Origin: Mesorhizobium sp. 113-3-3
Lineage (GTDB): Bacteria; Pseudomonadota; Alphaproteobacteria; Rhizobiales; Rhizobiaceae
Length of the DNA stretch: 64,000 bases
NCBI RefSeq assembly: GCF_016756495.1
Contig: NZ_AP023243.1
Span: forward strand, 5,894,501-5,958,500
Reading direction: 5' to 3'
Below the pieces are notes generated by a model that did no database searches, had not been told where the DNA came from, and saw only the letters and a list, made by a program, of their open reading frames with translations. This document shows, piece after piece, positions 26,497 through 37,053 of this stretch (position 1 is its first letter; every line of letters starts with the position of its first letter). A program made the position numbers and the translations under genes.

Positions 26497-27768
26497 CTAT
26501 TCCGAGATTGACTTCAGTCCGCTCGCGAGTTGATCCACGGCGGCCTGGGACGTCATCGACGGCTGCTCGAAGAAGGTCGAGACGACATCCATGAAGACGC
26601 CGCTCTTGGCCGGGCTCCAGGCCTCGAAGTGTGAGATCGCAGGAAAGGCCTGGCCTAGCGATGCCGCATCTTTTTGGGCCTTGAAGGAGGCTTGGGCGCA
26701 GAAATCGAGCGCATCGGCGTTTACATCGGTGCGCGCCGGCGTCGCCCCCTTCTTCAGGTTGAAGGCTAGCTGCACTTTGGGATCGAAAACAACCTCGGCC
26801 AATGCGTCTTGCGCGGCCTTAACCGCAGCGTCCTTGTTCTTGAAGAAAACAAAGGCAGTGGAAACGCTGAGATAGGTCTGGGCATTGCCGGGAGGCGGCG
26901 CGCAGCCATAATCGATATTCGGCTTCAGATTGGCCAGCACCATCTCGCCCTTAACATAATCGCCGAGCACCTGCATGCCAGCTTCGCCGGTCATGACCAT
27001 CTTGGCGGCTATGTTCCAGTCACGTCCCGGATAGTTCGGATCGACATACTTGTTCATGTTGCGAAATTCATCGAAGACCTTGATCATCGTGTCGCTTTTC
27101 AAGGCCTCCTCGTTCTGCTCCACGATGGCCTTGCGGTAGAAATCGGGACCGCCAACAGCGACAAGCACGGTCTCGAAGAGTGTCGCCTCCTGCCAGTTGA
27201 CGCCGCCTATCGCCAAGGGGATCACTCCAGCGGCCTTCAGCTTGTCCGCTACCGCATGGAACTCATCGAGCGTGGCGGGCGGCTGCAGACCCAACTTATC
27301 GAACACCTTCTTGTTGTACCAAAGCCAGTTGGTGCGCTCGATGGTGGTGGGCACGCCATAAAAGGCGCCGTTAAGCTTCAGGTGGGGGATCAGCCCCTTG
27401 GACATGACATTGTCCCAGTCGCCCTTTGTTGCCACCGCCGACAAATCAGCCAGCGCGCCCTGATCCACCCACTGCTTGACTTCATTCGAGTGCATCAAGA
27501 CCGCATTCGGCGGGGAGCCTGCGGTGACGCGAGAGCGCAGCACCTGGTTGAGGGTATCGGTACCAGTCGCAGGCAAGTCGACCCACGAATAGCCATTTGC
27601 GGTAAACGCGTCCTTGATGGTGCCAATGGCCGCTGCTTCGGAACCGCTGGTGAAGAAATGCAGAACTTCCAGCTTCTTTTCCTGCGCGTAACTCGCCGTA
27701 GTGGCGGCTACGAACATCGTTGCGGCCAGAAGGGTCCGCACTACGCTTTTCTGCTTCCCATTGATCAT
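26497..27768 (-). CDS. Sugar-type ABC substrate-binding protein (SBP family 1)
   Basis: The 423-residue precursor has a signal peptide ending near ASYAQEKKLEVLHFF (about 28-29). The mature part is a family 1 carbohydrate-binding protein, recognisable by LEVLHFFTSGSEAAAIGTIKDAF and the KKVFDKLGLQPPATLDEFHAVADKLKAAGVIPLAIGG stretch. ATG 27768 has AGGGGA upstream; a frame extension to 27810 lacks a ribosome binding site. It is the first gene of the minus-strand unit SBP - MalF - MalG - GMC. Within CUT1 the ligand is usually an oligosaccharide, polyol or glycoside. Confidence 0.92.
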   Translation of the reverse strand: MINGKQKSVVRTLLAATMFVAATTASYAQEKKLEVLHFFTSGSEAAAIGTIKDAFTANGYSWVDLPATGTDTLNQVLRSRVTAGSPPNAVLMHSNEVKQWVDQGALADLSAVATKGDWDNVMSKGLIPHLKLNGAFYGVPTTIERTNWLWYNKKVFDKLGLQPPATLDEFHAVADKLKAAGVIPLAIGGVNWQEATLFETVLVAVGGPDFYRKAIVEQNEEALKSDTMIKVFDEFRNMNKYVDPNYPGRDWNIAAKMVMTGEAGMQVLGDYVKGEMVLANLKPNIDYGCAPPPGNAQTYLSVSTAFVFFKNKDAAVKAAQDALAEVVFDPKVQLAFNLKKGATPARTDVNADALDFCAQASFKAQKDAASLGQAFPAISHFEAWSPAKSGVFMDVVSTFFEQPSMTSQAAVDQLASGLKSISE

Positions 27769-28301
27769 TGCCAATCCCCTTTTAGCTTTGAGCGAAGGCC
27801 GTACGCTCACACAAAGTGGCTACAGCATTCAGACGACACTTGAGGACAAAGGGACCGAGGTTGTCAAGTCCCCGGGTGGATTGTCACGAACCACGAGCAT
27901 CGTCTTACGACAAAAATGCTTGCATATCGGGCGAATATCCCGGTTTTTGCCTTTTCTGCCGGCACCACGACCTCACAACCCTATTGGCAACCCGGGCATT
28001 CTCCTGTACTGAGTTCAGTATTCACTTTCGGAGAGAAGCGTGACAATGTCGGCACAAGTGTATACCCTCTTGTCTGCCGTGCCATTTCCGCAGTCCTCCT
28101 TGGATGCGGCGATAGCGAGGGGCATTTTTCCAGGGTTTGCTGGCGACCTGACCGCCCCCGCAACCTTGGAAGATGCTGGATGCCTCGTGGACCTGACTGC
28201 GAGCGCAGTGACGTCGGTATCGTTGAAGCCGCCGCTCCTTGCTGCTTGCCTGGAGAACTGGGATTCACTCTCGAACTGCAAGTCACGAGGACGTGGGTGA
28301 T
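27769..28301. other. 533-bp divergent intergenic region
   Basis: It lies between the sugar-importer unit (minus) and the M81 unit (plus). Frames on both strands are open for up to about 130 codons, but none looks like a known protein. A perfect TACTGA-GT-TCAGTA inverted repeat lies in the middle at 28007-28020. The rest shows nothing I can name. Confidence 0.45.
28007..28020. promoter_or_regulatory. Palindrome TACTGAGTTCAGTA, possible distant shared-operator copy I
   Basis: Six-base perfect arms surround a 2-bp centre in a divergent promoter region. The extended reverse-complement reading GTGAATACTGAACTCAGTA agrees with the shared operator at about two thirds of positions. It could be the same regulator's site or an unrelated operator controlling both units. 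Confidence 0.35.
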
Positions 28302-29789
28302 ATGGTGCGGGTCGGTATCGGTGGGATTTTCCATGAAACAAATACATTCGCCGCGCCGACCAGCCTCGGCGATTTTCAAGTTCTGCGTGGCACCGAAATT
28401 TCGGCGTTCAGCCGATCGACGCGAACCTATCTTGGGGGCCTGATCGACGAAGCGACAGCGCTTGGCTTCGATGCCCTTCCGCTTCTTTACGCGGAGGCAA
28501 CCCCGTCAGGCACGATCCGGCGCCAGGACTACCTGTCACTACGCGCGGAATTGGTCGAGCAGGCGGCCCGCTCTGATCTCGATGGGCTCCTTTTGTCGCT
28601 TCACGGCGCGGGCGTCGTGGAAGGGATAGATAGCCTGGAGGAGGACTTGTGCGAGGCGTTGCGGGAGCGCCTGGGTGACAAGGTGCCGATTGTAGCGACC
28701 CTGGACCTTCATGGGAACATTCGGCAGCGCCTTGGCGATCTTTGCTCGGCGCTATTTCCGGTGCGCTTCAACCCGCATGTCGACCAGCACGAGCGGGGCG
28801 TCGAGGCTGCACGTTGTCTTTCCGAAATCGTGCTGGCGCATGCCTGCTATGACACTGTAGTCGAGCAGGTGCCAATGCTGTTCCCCCCTGTTCCGACCAG
28901 CTTGCTGCCCCTTCTCGAACTCGACAGGCTTTGTACGGAAATCGAAGCGGAGGGTGGCGTCGCTTGCGCACGCATCATGCACGGCTTCCCCTACGTCGAT
29001 GCGCCTCATATCGGCGCCTCGATTGTCGTTGTGGCCCGCCGGGACCAGGACCAAACCCCACGACAGTTAGCGCAACGGATCGCAAAGGCCCTTTGGGAGC
29101 GGCGGGAGCGCATTAAGGTAGAATGCCTGCCGGCTGAAGGTGCGGTCCAGGAGGCAATACGCGAGGCGCGCCCGGTCGTCGTCAACGAGTTCTCCGACAA
29201 TACAGGGGCTGGTAGCCCAGGTGATGGCACTCACCTCTTGTCCGCCCTTCTGGCGGCTGACGTGCGATCCTGTTTCTCGCATGTCTTTGACCCTGGCACG
29301 GCGGCGCAAGCGGCTGCAGCAGGCGTAGGGTCGTCAATCCAGGTGGAACTCGGCGGACATAGCCACGCGCTGCTGGGCCAGCCCGTTAAGGCCCAGGCGG
29401 AAGTTCTCGGGCTGAACAGGGGGCTTTTCCATGTCAAAAGCCCAATGGGGACTGGTGAAACGATCGACCTTGGGCTGCTCGCGACGCTGCGGATCGGAAA
29501 TGTCGACATAATCGTCTCGAGTGGGAGGCGGCAGACACTGGACGATGGACCGTTCATCAAGGCCGGCATCGACATATCGCAATTCCAAATTATCGCGCTC
29601 AAGTCGAGCCAACACTTCAAGGCTTGGTTTGAGCCGTGCGGCGCGCGGATCATCACGGCCGACCCGCCGGGTCTCTCCCCTGTCGACGTGAGCAGACCTC
29701 ATCGTAACCGTTTGAAACGACCTACATGGCCGATCGACGCGGCCGTGGAATATCGACCGGATGCCGAGGTCAAGGGAAACCCCGCATGA
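28302..29789 (+). CDS. M81-family metallohydrolase (microcystinase C/MlrC-like)
   Basis: The protein has 495 residues and belongs to the M81/DUF1485 family. It shows the N-terminal HETN motif at 11-14 (GGIFHETNTF), LDLHGNIRQRL in the middle, FNPHVDQHERG, and the DNTGAGSPGDGTHLL segment before the C-terminal MlrC domain. MlrC hydrolyses short peptides from microcystin breakdown, but most family members are of unknown substrate and occur in catabolic clusters. The ATG 28302 start is where homology begins. Its stop overlaps the following M24 gene as ATGA, a tight functional pairing of two hydrolases. Confidence 0.87.
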   Translation: MVRVGIGGIFHETNTFAAPTSLGDFQVLRGTEISAFSRSTRTYLGGLIDEATALGFDALPLLYAEATPSGTIRRQDYLSLRAELVEQAARSDLDGLLLSLHGAGVVEGIDSLEEDLCEALRERLGDKVPIVATLDLHGNIRQRLGDLCSALFPVRFNPHVDQHERGVEAARCLSEIVLAHACYDTVVEQVPMLFPPVPTSLLPLLELDRLCTEIEAEGGVACARIMHGFPYVDAPHIGASIVVVARRDQDQTPRQLAQRIAKALWERRERIKVECLPAEGAVQEAIREARPVVVNEFSDNTGAGSPGDGTHLLSALLAADVRSCFSHVFDPGTAAQAAAAGVGSSIQVELGGHSHALLGQPVKAQAEVLGLNRGLFHVKSPMGTGETIDLGLLATLRIGNVDIIVSSGRRQTLDDGPFIKAGIDISQFQIIALKSSQHFKAWFEPCGARIITADPPGLSPVDVSRPHRNRLKRPTWPIDAAVEYRPDAEVKGNPA

Positions 29790-30940
29790 ACAAGCTGGCG
29801 GCCGATGTGACCTATTCGCCCCATGGATCTTTGGATTTTGAGAAGGCCGAATATCAAGCCCGAATCCGCGCAATCCAGCTTGAGATGGAAAAGCGCGGTG
29901 CAGAGATCCTCCTGGTGGATCAGATCGATCATCTTGCATATCTCTTCGGCTACCTTGCCACGGCAGCTCGTTATCAGGCGGCTTTGATCCCATCGGCGGG
30001 GGAGCCTTGGTTGATCGTGCGGGAACTGGATCTTGGCACCTTCCTCGACCAGTCCTGGTCAAGGTCTTTCGAAACCTTCGCCGACGACGAGGATTCGCAG
30101 GACAGGGTGACAAGAGCCATCGCGCGGCTGGGGCCGAAAAGGCTGGCTGTCGAAAAAGACAGCAACATCCTGACGATAGCGCGGCTGAATCAGATCCGGG
30201 CCGGGAATCCAGGCATGGAGATCGTGGATTTCTCGGGCGTGATCTGGGAACACCGGCTGACCAAGTCCGAGGCTGAGCTGGCCTATATTCGGCATGCCGC
30301 CGCGATCGGCGACGCTATCGTGTCGGCCGGAGCTCACTCCATCAAGGTGGGGATCGACGATCGTGACAGTCTAGCTGCCATGTACGAGGCCGCCATCTTA
30401 CATGGGGCCGACAACACTCGCGCGGCTATCGTTGGGAGAATGACGGGAGCGGATGCCTTGATTGGCGGCGTGAAGGGCGCACCCTGGGCGCATGGCGAGC
30501 GGGTGTTCCTCGAGGCGACACCACAGTATCGCGGCTATTGCGCACGTCTTGTCCGGCCTGCCATGGCGGGCAAGGTCGGCGACGCCGACAGGGAGATCGC
30601 CAGACAGCTGGTTTCGATACAGGATCGCCAGATCGCGGCGATGGTCCCTGGCGCAAGCGGCGGGGAAGTCGACGCAATCTGCCGCGACGAGGTCCTGCGC
30701 AGCGGGGTCAAGGCAGTCTTCACTCAAATCACGGCTTACACGCTTGGCTACCAGGCCGTGCCTCGAGTCAGCGATCATACGCGGATCATGGCCCCTGGCC
30801 AAACCTGGACCTTCAAGCCAAACATGGTCTTCCATGTGGTGCTCCACACGCCCGAACTGGCGTTCAGTGAGACTGTCGTGGTTACCCAAAACGGCCCCGA
30901 GCGGCTGTCGATGCTGCCGCGACATATCCTGTCGGAGTAG
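29786..30940 (+). CDS. Creatinase-like M24-family protein lacking the usual metal ligands (paralog 2)
   Basis: The protein has 384 residues, colinear with the protein at 19778 (shared LLVDQID, YLxGY, ARYQAALI, VIWEHRL, AYTLGY). The position of the first metal aspartate is E243, that of the second is A253 (GYCARLVRP), and the loop histidine is Gln (TLGYQAVP). Only E in FSETVVVTQNG is retained. It is therefore even less likely than paralog 1 to be a metallopeptidase. ATG 29786 overlaps the M81 stop by 4 bp. It probably hydrolyses a C-N bond in an imported compound. The exact substrate is unknown. Confidence 0.87.
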   Translation: MNKLAADVTYSPHGSLDFEKAEYQARIRAIQLEMEKRGAEILLVDQIDHLAYLFGYLATAARYQAALIPSAGEPWLIVRELDLGTFLDQSWSRSFETFADDEDSQDRVTRAIARLGPKRLAVEKDSNILTIARLNQIRAGNPGMEIVDFSGVIWEHRLTKSEAELAYIRHAAAIGDAIVSAGAHSIKVGIDDRDSLAAMYEAAILHGADNTRAAIVGRMTGADALIGGVKGAPWAHGERVFLEATPQYRGYCARLVRPAMAGKVGDADREIARQLVSIQDRQIAAMVPGASGGEVDAICRDEVLRSGVKAVFTQITAYTLGYQAVPRVSDHTRIMAPGQTWTFKPNMVFHVVLHTPELAFSETVVVTQNGPERLSMLPRHILSE

Positions 30941-30946
30941 CCGTAG

Positions 30947-32825
<1,879 letters not shown>

Positions 32826-33003
32826 GGAGCGTCGAAAAAGTCAATCGTCACCACAATACAGAACGATTGCAATATCGACGTTTTGACCTTGGAGCGAATA
32901 GAGGCGCCTGACCACTTGTCCTCGCCCTGCCCCACGGAACTAACGCCACACATCGTCTGATCGTCGCGCTGACAGACCATGGCGCAAAATCAAGGATAAC
33001 CTG

Positions 33004-34095
33004 ATGTCCTCGCTTACACTCGACAGGGTCAATAAGCACTACGGCAACCAGCTGCATGTGCTGAAGGACATCAATATCGAGGTCGCCTCGGGTGAATTTC
33101 TGGTTCTGCTTGGGCCGTCGGGCTGCGGCAAGTCAACCTTGCTGCACGCGATCGCCGGCTTGCACAGGATCAACTCTGGCGAAATCAGGCTTGGACCTCG
33201 TGTTCTCAACGACGTGCCATGTCAGAGCCGTGACATTGCGATGGTGTTTCAGTCTTATGCCCTCTACCCATCCATGACTGTACGCCAGAATATCTCGTTT
33301 CCGCTCGAAATGCGGAAGCTCTCCCGGCAAGAGCGCGACGAGGCGGTGGAACGCGTCGCAGGGCTTCTGCAGATTGGGCACCTTCTCGATCGCAAGCCGG
33401 GTCAATTGTCGGGTGGCCAGCGACAGCGCGTCGCCATCGGCAGAGCTCTTGTGCGCGAACCAGCCCTTTTCCTTTTCGACGAACCTTTATCCAACCTCGA
33501 TGCGCTCTTGCGAGTGGAGATGCGGACGGAATTGAAAAAGCTGCATGAGCGCATGGGTCGCACCACGGTCTACGTCACACACGATCAGATAGAAGCGATG
33601 ACCCTGGCGACACGTATCGCCATTCTGGACAAGGGAACGGTGCAGCAGCTTGGCACCCCCAGCGAGGTTTACAACAAACCGGCGAACCTCTTTGTCGCGA
33701 CATTCATAGGCAGTCCGAAAATCAACCTGATGCCCGCGGTCACAAATGGCGGACGCCTGACCCTTGAAGGCACCGGCGCGCACCTTCCGATCCCCGATGA
33801 ATTCCGCGCGGCCGCCAAGGTCGAAGGCTGCAAGGTCACGGTTGGGATCCGACCGGAACACATTGCTGTTGGGGGAGGCAAGGCCGTTGGCGCATCAGAG
33901 GTGGAACTGGACGTCGACGTGACCCTGATCGAACCCACCGGTGCGCATGATGTCGTCATCTTCCAGCACGGCGGCGTCGAGCAGTCGGCGCTGCTTAGCG
34001 CTGGCGCGATCTCTCGAACGGGCTCGACACGCCTTCGGATCGATGCCTCGCGCCTGAATCTTTTCGACGCCAGCACCGGCGTCCGACTGACTTGA
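33004..34095 (+). CDS. Sugar-type ABC transporter ATP-binding protein (UgpC/MsmK class)
   Basis: The protein has 363 residues. Walker A GPSGCGKST, signature LSGGQRQRVAIGRALV, Walker B LFLFDEPLSNLDA and a switch histidine in VTHD are present, then the MalK-type OB/TOBE domain (GIRPEHIAV). It is of the CUT1 class and has no permease genes beside it. The permeases and binding protein at 24578-27768 lack an ATPase, so these probably form one importer. AAGGATAACCTG precedes ATG. The 178 bp upstream are gene-free. Confidence 0.93.
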   Translation: MSSLTLDRVNKHYGNQLHVLKDINIEVASGEFLVLLGPSGCGKSTLLHAIAGLHRINSGEIRLGPRVLNDVPCQSRDIAMVFQSYALYPSMTVRQNISFPLEMRKLSRQERDEAVERVAGLLQIGHLLDRKPGQLSGGQRQRVAIGRALVREPALFLFDEPLSNLDALLRVEMRTELKKLHERMGRTTVYVTHDQIEAMTLATRIAILDKGTVQQLGTPSEVYNKPANLFVATFIGSPKINLMPAVTNGGRLTLEGTGAHLPIPDEFRAAAKVEGCKVTVGIRPEHIAVGGGKAVGASEVELDVDVTLIEPTGAHDVVIFQHGGVEQSALLSAGAISRTGSTRLRIDASRLNLFDASTGVRLT

Positions 34096-34098
34096 TCC

Positions 34099-34108
34099 GA
34101 AGTACTTC
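34099..34108. promoter_or_regulatory. Palindrome GAAGTACTTC
   Basis: A perfect 10-bp palindrome lies within the 62-bp gap between the ATPase and the PLP-enzyme gene. It could be an operator or part of a weak structure. No partner copy was found. Confidence 0.2.
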
Positions 34109-34157
34109 CGGCTAGCCAACATTCTCGATCAATCTAATCATCACGGGTACCTCACCT

Positions 34158-35189
34158 ATGTCGCATGTCTCACGAGCCAATCTGGAAGGCGCGCTAGCGC
34201 TTTTGCCGCGCGCTCGCCTCGCGCATCTGCCAACGCCGCTTGATTTCTGCCCAAGGTTGACCGAGGCGCTTGGCGGACCCAGAATCTGGTTCAAGCGCGA
34301 CGATTGCACGGGCTTGGCATTTGGTGGGAACAAGGTTCGTCAGCACGAATACATCCTGGGTGACGCTCTTAGCCGAGGAGTGGACGTCGTCGTCCAAGGA
34401 GCGGCTTCACAGTCGAACCAGTCCCGGCAGTTAGCGGCTGCAGCCGCTCGCCTTGGCCTGGACTGCATCCTGATGCCACGGAAAGATGCTCATTTCGAGC
34501 ATGTGCAGGGCAATCAGTTGATCGTACGCAGGTTCGGAGCCACAGTGATCCCTATCGACGCCAACACCTCGGCGAAACAAGCCAAGCAGGACATGGCCGC
34601 TCGGCTTGAGGCAGAGGGCCGCAGACCAATGATTCTGGGCATGGGGGCGGAACGCGCTCTGACGCTCGCCTCGGTCGCCTATGTCGGCGCTTATTTGGAG
34701 TTGTGGGCGCAACTTGAGGCCCTCGACGAACCGATGCCAACGCACCTCTATGTCACGTCGCAAGTCAGCACTCAGGCCGGGCTACAGGCGGCGGCCGAAT
34801 TGCTGGGCCACAACGTGAAGATCTGCGGGATCAATCCGATGGACGCTCGCAACGAAGCGTACGAAAGCCCGGACGAGATCGCTGCCCGGTGTCGCGCGGC
34901 AGCGGATTTGCTGGGCTTCCGGCTGGCAATCGACGCCGAGCGCATCAACAATTCCACTGATTTCGTCGGAGACGACTATGGCAAGCCCTCGGCCGCCGCC
35001 CAGGAAGCAGCGGAGCTGTTGGCGCGCACCGAGGGCATTCTTGTGGACCCGGTCTATTCGGGAAAAGGTCTTTCGGGGCTGGTGAGCGATATCAAGGCAG
35101 GATCGTTGAGAAAGTCGGACCGCGTGGTGTTCCTGCATACCGGCGGCTTGCCGGCGATATTCTCGTATTCGTCCCAATACCCCTTGTAG
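34158..35189 (+). CDS. D-cysteine desulfhydrase/ACC deaminase-family PLP enzyme
   Basis: The protein has 343 residues of the fold-type II PLP family. The cofactor lysine is K59 in FGGNKVRQHEY and the substrate-binding QGAASQSNQSRQ follows. The family includes D-cysteine desulfhydrase, ACC deaminase and L-cysteate sulfo-lyase; all release ammonia through an alpha,beta- or ring-opening elimination. The end (DPVYSGKGLSGL) is typical. It is the last gene of the 28-35 kb plus-strand run and convergent with the GntR gene at 35228. Products of such eliminations are enamines/imines, which suits the RidA gene at 36531. Confidence 0.87.
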   Translation: MSHVSRANLEGALALLPRARLAHLPTPLDFCPRLTEALGGPRIWFKRDDCTGLAFGGNKVRQHEYILGDALSRGVDVVVQGAASQSNQSRQLAAAAARLGLDCILMPRKDAHFEHVQGNQLIVRRFGATVIPIDANTSAKQAKQDMAARLEAEGRRPMILGMGAERALTLASVAYVGAYLELWAQLEALDEPMPTHLYVTSQVSTQAGLQAAAELLGHNVKICGINPMDARNEAYESPDEIAARCRAAADLLGFRLAIDAERINNSTDFVGDDYGKPSAAAQEAAELLARTEGILVDPVYSGKGLSGLVSDIKAGSLRKSDRVVFLHTGGLPAIFSYSSQYPL

Positions 35190-35227
35190 CAGACACGCGG
35201 TGGTGGCCCCGGCATTTGGCGATGGGC

Positions 35228-35887
35228 TCAGAGCGACCAATTCTTCAGAAGCCACCGCACGAACTGATCGTGTTGATTATTCAGCGCAGCCACAAGCCTG
35301 GCAGAGTCACGAGACCGCAAGGCTTCAAGCTGATCCTTCAACATCCAGTATTCGATCTTCAGCCATTCCCCGTCGTTGGTTGCATGAACGGCATTGCGGA
35401 TACGTGTCAGATGGTCATGCAGCTTACCCTGCATGCTTCGTAGCAAATCGTTGTCGCAATATTGTCTCAGTATCTCCTGCAGGAGGAAGAAGGCATCCCT
35501 GATGAGCGACGGATCGTCCGCCTCCATAGATTGGTGAGCCTTATCGAGAAACGCGCCCAATTCATCGATCCGAGCGGCCGGGATGTTGCCAATAGCCTGT
35601 AAAGCGCATTGCGAATCGAGCGCCTTCCGAACCTGATAGGCATTGCTGATATATTTCGCATCCAGCGGGGCTACATACGGCACCTTCCACGCTTCGCCAA
35701 CCACCAGCCCGTCCTCCTGCAGACGTGTGAGAGCCGCCTTCACGGGCGAGCGGCTGACACCCAGCTGCTTTGCCAAGACGCTTTCCGGGACCGCCTGGTT
35801 TGGCGGCAGCGCGCCGTCCGTTATCATCTTCTTGATAATTTCGTAGACGCGCTCGCCCAGAGGAATATTTCGCTCAACCTCCTGCAT
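35228..35887 (-). CDS. GntR-family regulator, FCD subfamily (candidate regulator of the shared operator)
   Basis: The protein has 219 residues. The winged helix-turn-helix (about 10-65) has an intact recognition helix segment LGVSRSPVKAALTRLQEDGLV. The FCD domain follows. The protein is paralogous along its length to 40473-41189 (shared QxAxxxIGNIPAA/IDHIPTA, LxQxLRxYCENDLI-like, EWLxIEYWxxKDxLxALRxRDxxRL). It lies in the middle of the group of genes that carry the shared operator and next to copy E, so it is my first choice as that regulator. FCD proteins normally repress and are released by an acid, amino acid or sugar-acid ligand. The link is inference. Confidence 0.88.
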   Translation of the reverse strand: MQEVERNIPLGERVYEIIKKMITDGALPPNQAVPESVLAKQLGVSRSPVKAALTRLQEDGLVVGEAWKVPYVAPLDAKYISNAYQVRKALDSQCALQAIGNIPAARIDELGAFLDKAHQSMEADDPSLIRDAFFLLQEILRQYCDNDLLRSMQGKLHDHLTRIRNAVHATNDGEWLKIEYWMLKDQLEALRSRDSARLVAALNNQHDQFVRWLLKNWSL

Positions 35888-36530
35888 GACTTTCCTTTTT
35901 CGGCCGAAGTCTCGAATCGTTCGCGCATAATGAAGGGTCGACGATACAGTGGCAAGACCTAGAGTGGATGCACTTGGTTGCTCCTTGATAAAGCTTGCCC
36001 TTCGACAGCGACCGACGTGAACACCCGACCGCCCGGAATTTCCTGGTCATGCAATTGGCGCCCGAGAAACGCCGGTGCACATGCTCCAGACCATAAAGAA
36101 CGCGCTCGACACCACTTTTCTGGCGACTGGTAGCCCGTTCCAAAGCCGTTCAATAGCCTAGATTCTGAAGAGCCGAGGCTCACCAACAACATTGGAGATC
36201 GTGCCTTCCACCCAGTTCTACCAACCGCCAGACTGTATTCAGGCGACAGAAATGGTGCCCTCGAGGCAAAAACACCAGGATGGCTCAACGCCCATGTCGA
36301 ATGCAGTCCACCACTGACTTAGGGGGCTTCGTTCCGTGGATAGGCGCCGATCGCTAAAACCGGTAACGCAATTGCATTCTGCGTACAGTATGCTACGGAG
36401 ACTCTCGCCTTCGACATGTGACGCTGGTGAGAGCTGCCTGGTCCAACCATGCCGCCTGGCATCACTTGGCGAGGCTGTCACGACACGCAACCAAGATCTC
36501 CCGCTGCTCAGGCGCTGAAGGAAAGATGAA
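35888..36530. other. 643-bp intergenic region with operator copy E
   Basis: This is the longest gene-free stretch, between the GntR gene (minus) and RidA (plus). Open frames on the minus strand (for example 35959-36288 and 36239-36490) have no resemblance I recognise. Operator copy E lies at 36371-36391, leaving about 480 bp unexplained. It could hold a decayed gene or a small RNA; I see no clear terminal inverted repeats. Confidence 0.4.
36371..36391. promoter_or_regulatory. Shared operator, copy E
   Basis: TTGCATTCTGCGTACAGTA matches the consensus core with one change (A to G). It lies 140 bp upstream of the RidA start, so control of the RidA-RraA pair is likely. Confidence 0.65.
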
Positions 36531-36989
36531 ATGACCGGAGCGTTCTCCTACAGGGGACATGAACTGCCCGCCTATCAAGAGCCGGCATATTGCTACACAT
36601 CGGTTATGGTGCATGACGGTCAGGCCTGGGTGAGTGGCAGCGTGCCGAAGACCGGCGATAGCGACCTCCATCCCGGCAAGGTCGGCGCCGACGTGACAAT
36701 CGAACAGGCGAAGCAGGCAGCTGAACTCGCTGTCCGCAATGCGCTGTCGTCCTTAGCGCACGCGATCGGCGACCTCGACAACGTCGAGCAGTTGCTCAAA
36801 ATCACGGTATTTGTTGCGTCAGCCCAGAGTTTCAACCAGCAGCCGCGCGTCGCGGACGCCGCGTCTATACTGCTTCGCGAAATCCTCGGGGATCGAGGCA
36901 ATCATGCCCGATCGGCCGTCGGCGTCGCCGAACTACCACGCAATTCCTGTGTAGAGATCGAACTGGTCGCCGCCGTCCGGGCGAGTTGA
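36531..36989 (+). CDS. RidA-family (YjgF/YER057c) enamine/imine deaminase
   Basis: The protein has 152 residues. The C-terminal signature RSAVGVAELPRNSCVEIELVA contains the conserved arginine that binds the imine carboxylate. The N-terminal half has the usual trimer core with VHDGQAWVSGSVPK. The protein is longer than the canonical 125-130 residues by an N-terminal extension, as in the Rid1-7 subfamilies. Rid proteins hydrolyse reactive enamines/imines to ketone and ammonia. AAGGAAAGATGAA precedes the ATG. It is followed by a hairpin and then the RraA-family gene, and controlled by operator copy E. Confidence 0.85.
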   Translation: MTGAFSYRGHELPAYQEPAYCYTSVMVHDGQAWVSGSVPKTGDSDLHPGKVGADVTIEQAKQAAELAVRNALSSLAHAIGDLDNVEQLLKITVFVASAQSFNQQPRVADAASILLREILGDRGNHARSAVGVAELPRNSCVEIELVAAVRAS

Positions 36990-36995
36990 ACCTCG

Positions 36996-37014
36996 GCCCG
37001 GCCAAGGGCCGGGC
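36996..37014 (+). terminator. Hairpin after the RidA gene
   Basis: GCCCGGCC (36996-37003) pairs perfectly with GGCCGGGC (37007-37014) around AAG, starting 6 bp after the stop codon. The downstream GTTTCTTT is only loosely U-rich, so it may attenuate rather than stop transcription into the RraA gene. Confidence 0.55.
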
Positions 37015-37053
37015 GCAGCAGTTTCTTTGGGTAGCTAATGAGAAGGTAAAGCA

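Noticed and set aside
27981..28379. Minus-strand 132-codon and plus-strand 86-codon frames in the 27.8-28.3 kb gap
   Set aside because: They overlap each other, lack convincing ribosome binding sites and show no family pattern; the region is better read as a divergent promoter.
32860..32880. AATACAGAACGATTGCAATA before the sugar ATPase as another shared operator
   Set aside because: It resembles the consensus only if a 2-bp insertion is allowed in the centre, which would shift the half-sites on the helix.
35959..36490. Minus-strand frames in the 35.9-36.5 kb gap as a decayed transposase
   Set aside because: No DDE or tyrosine-recombinase motif and no flanking terminal repeats were seen; the idea has no direct support.
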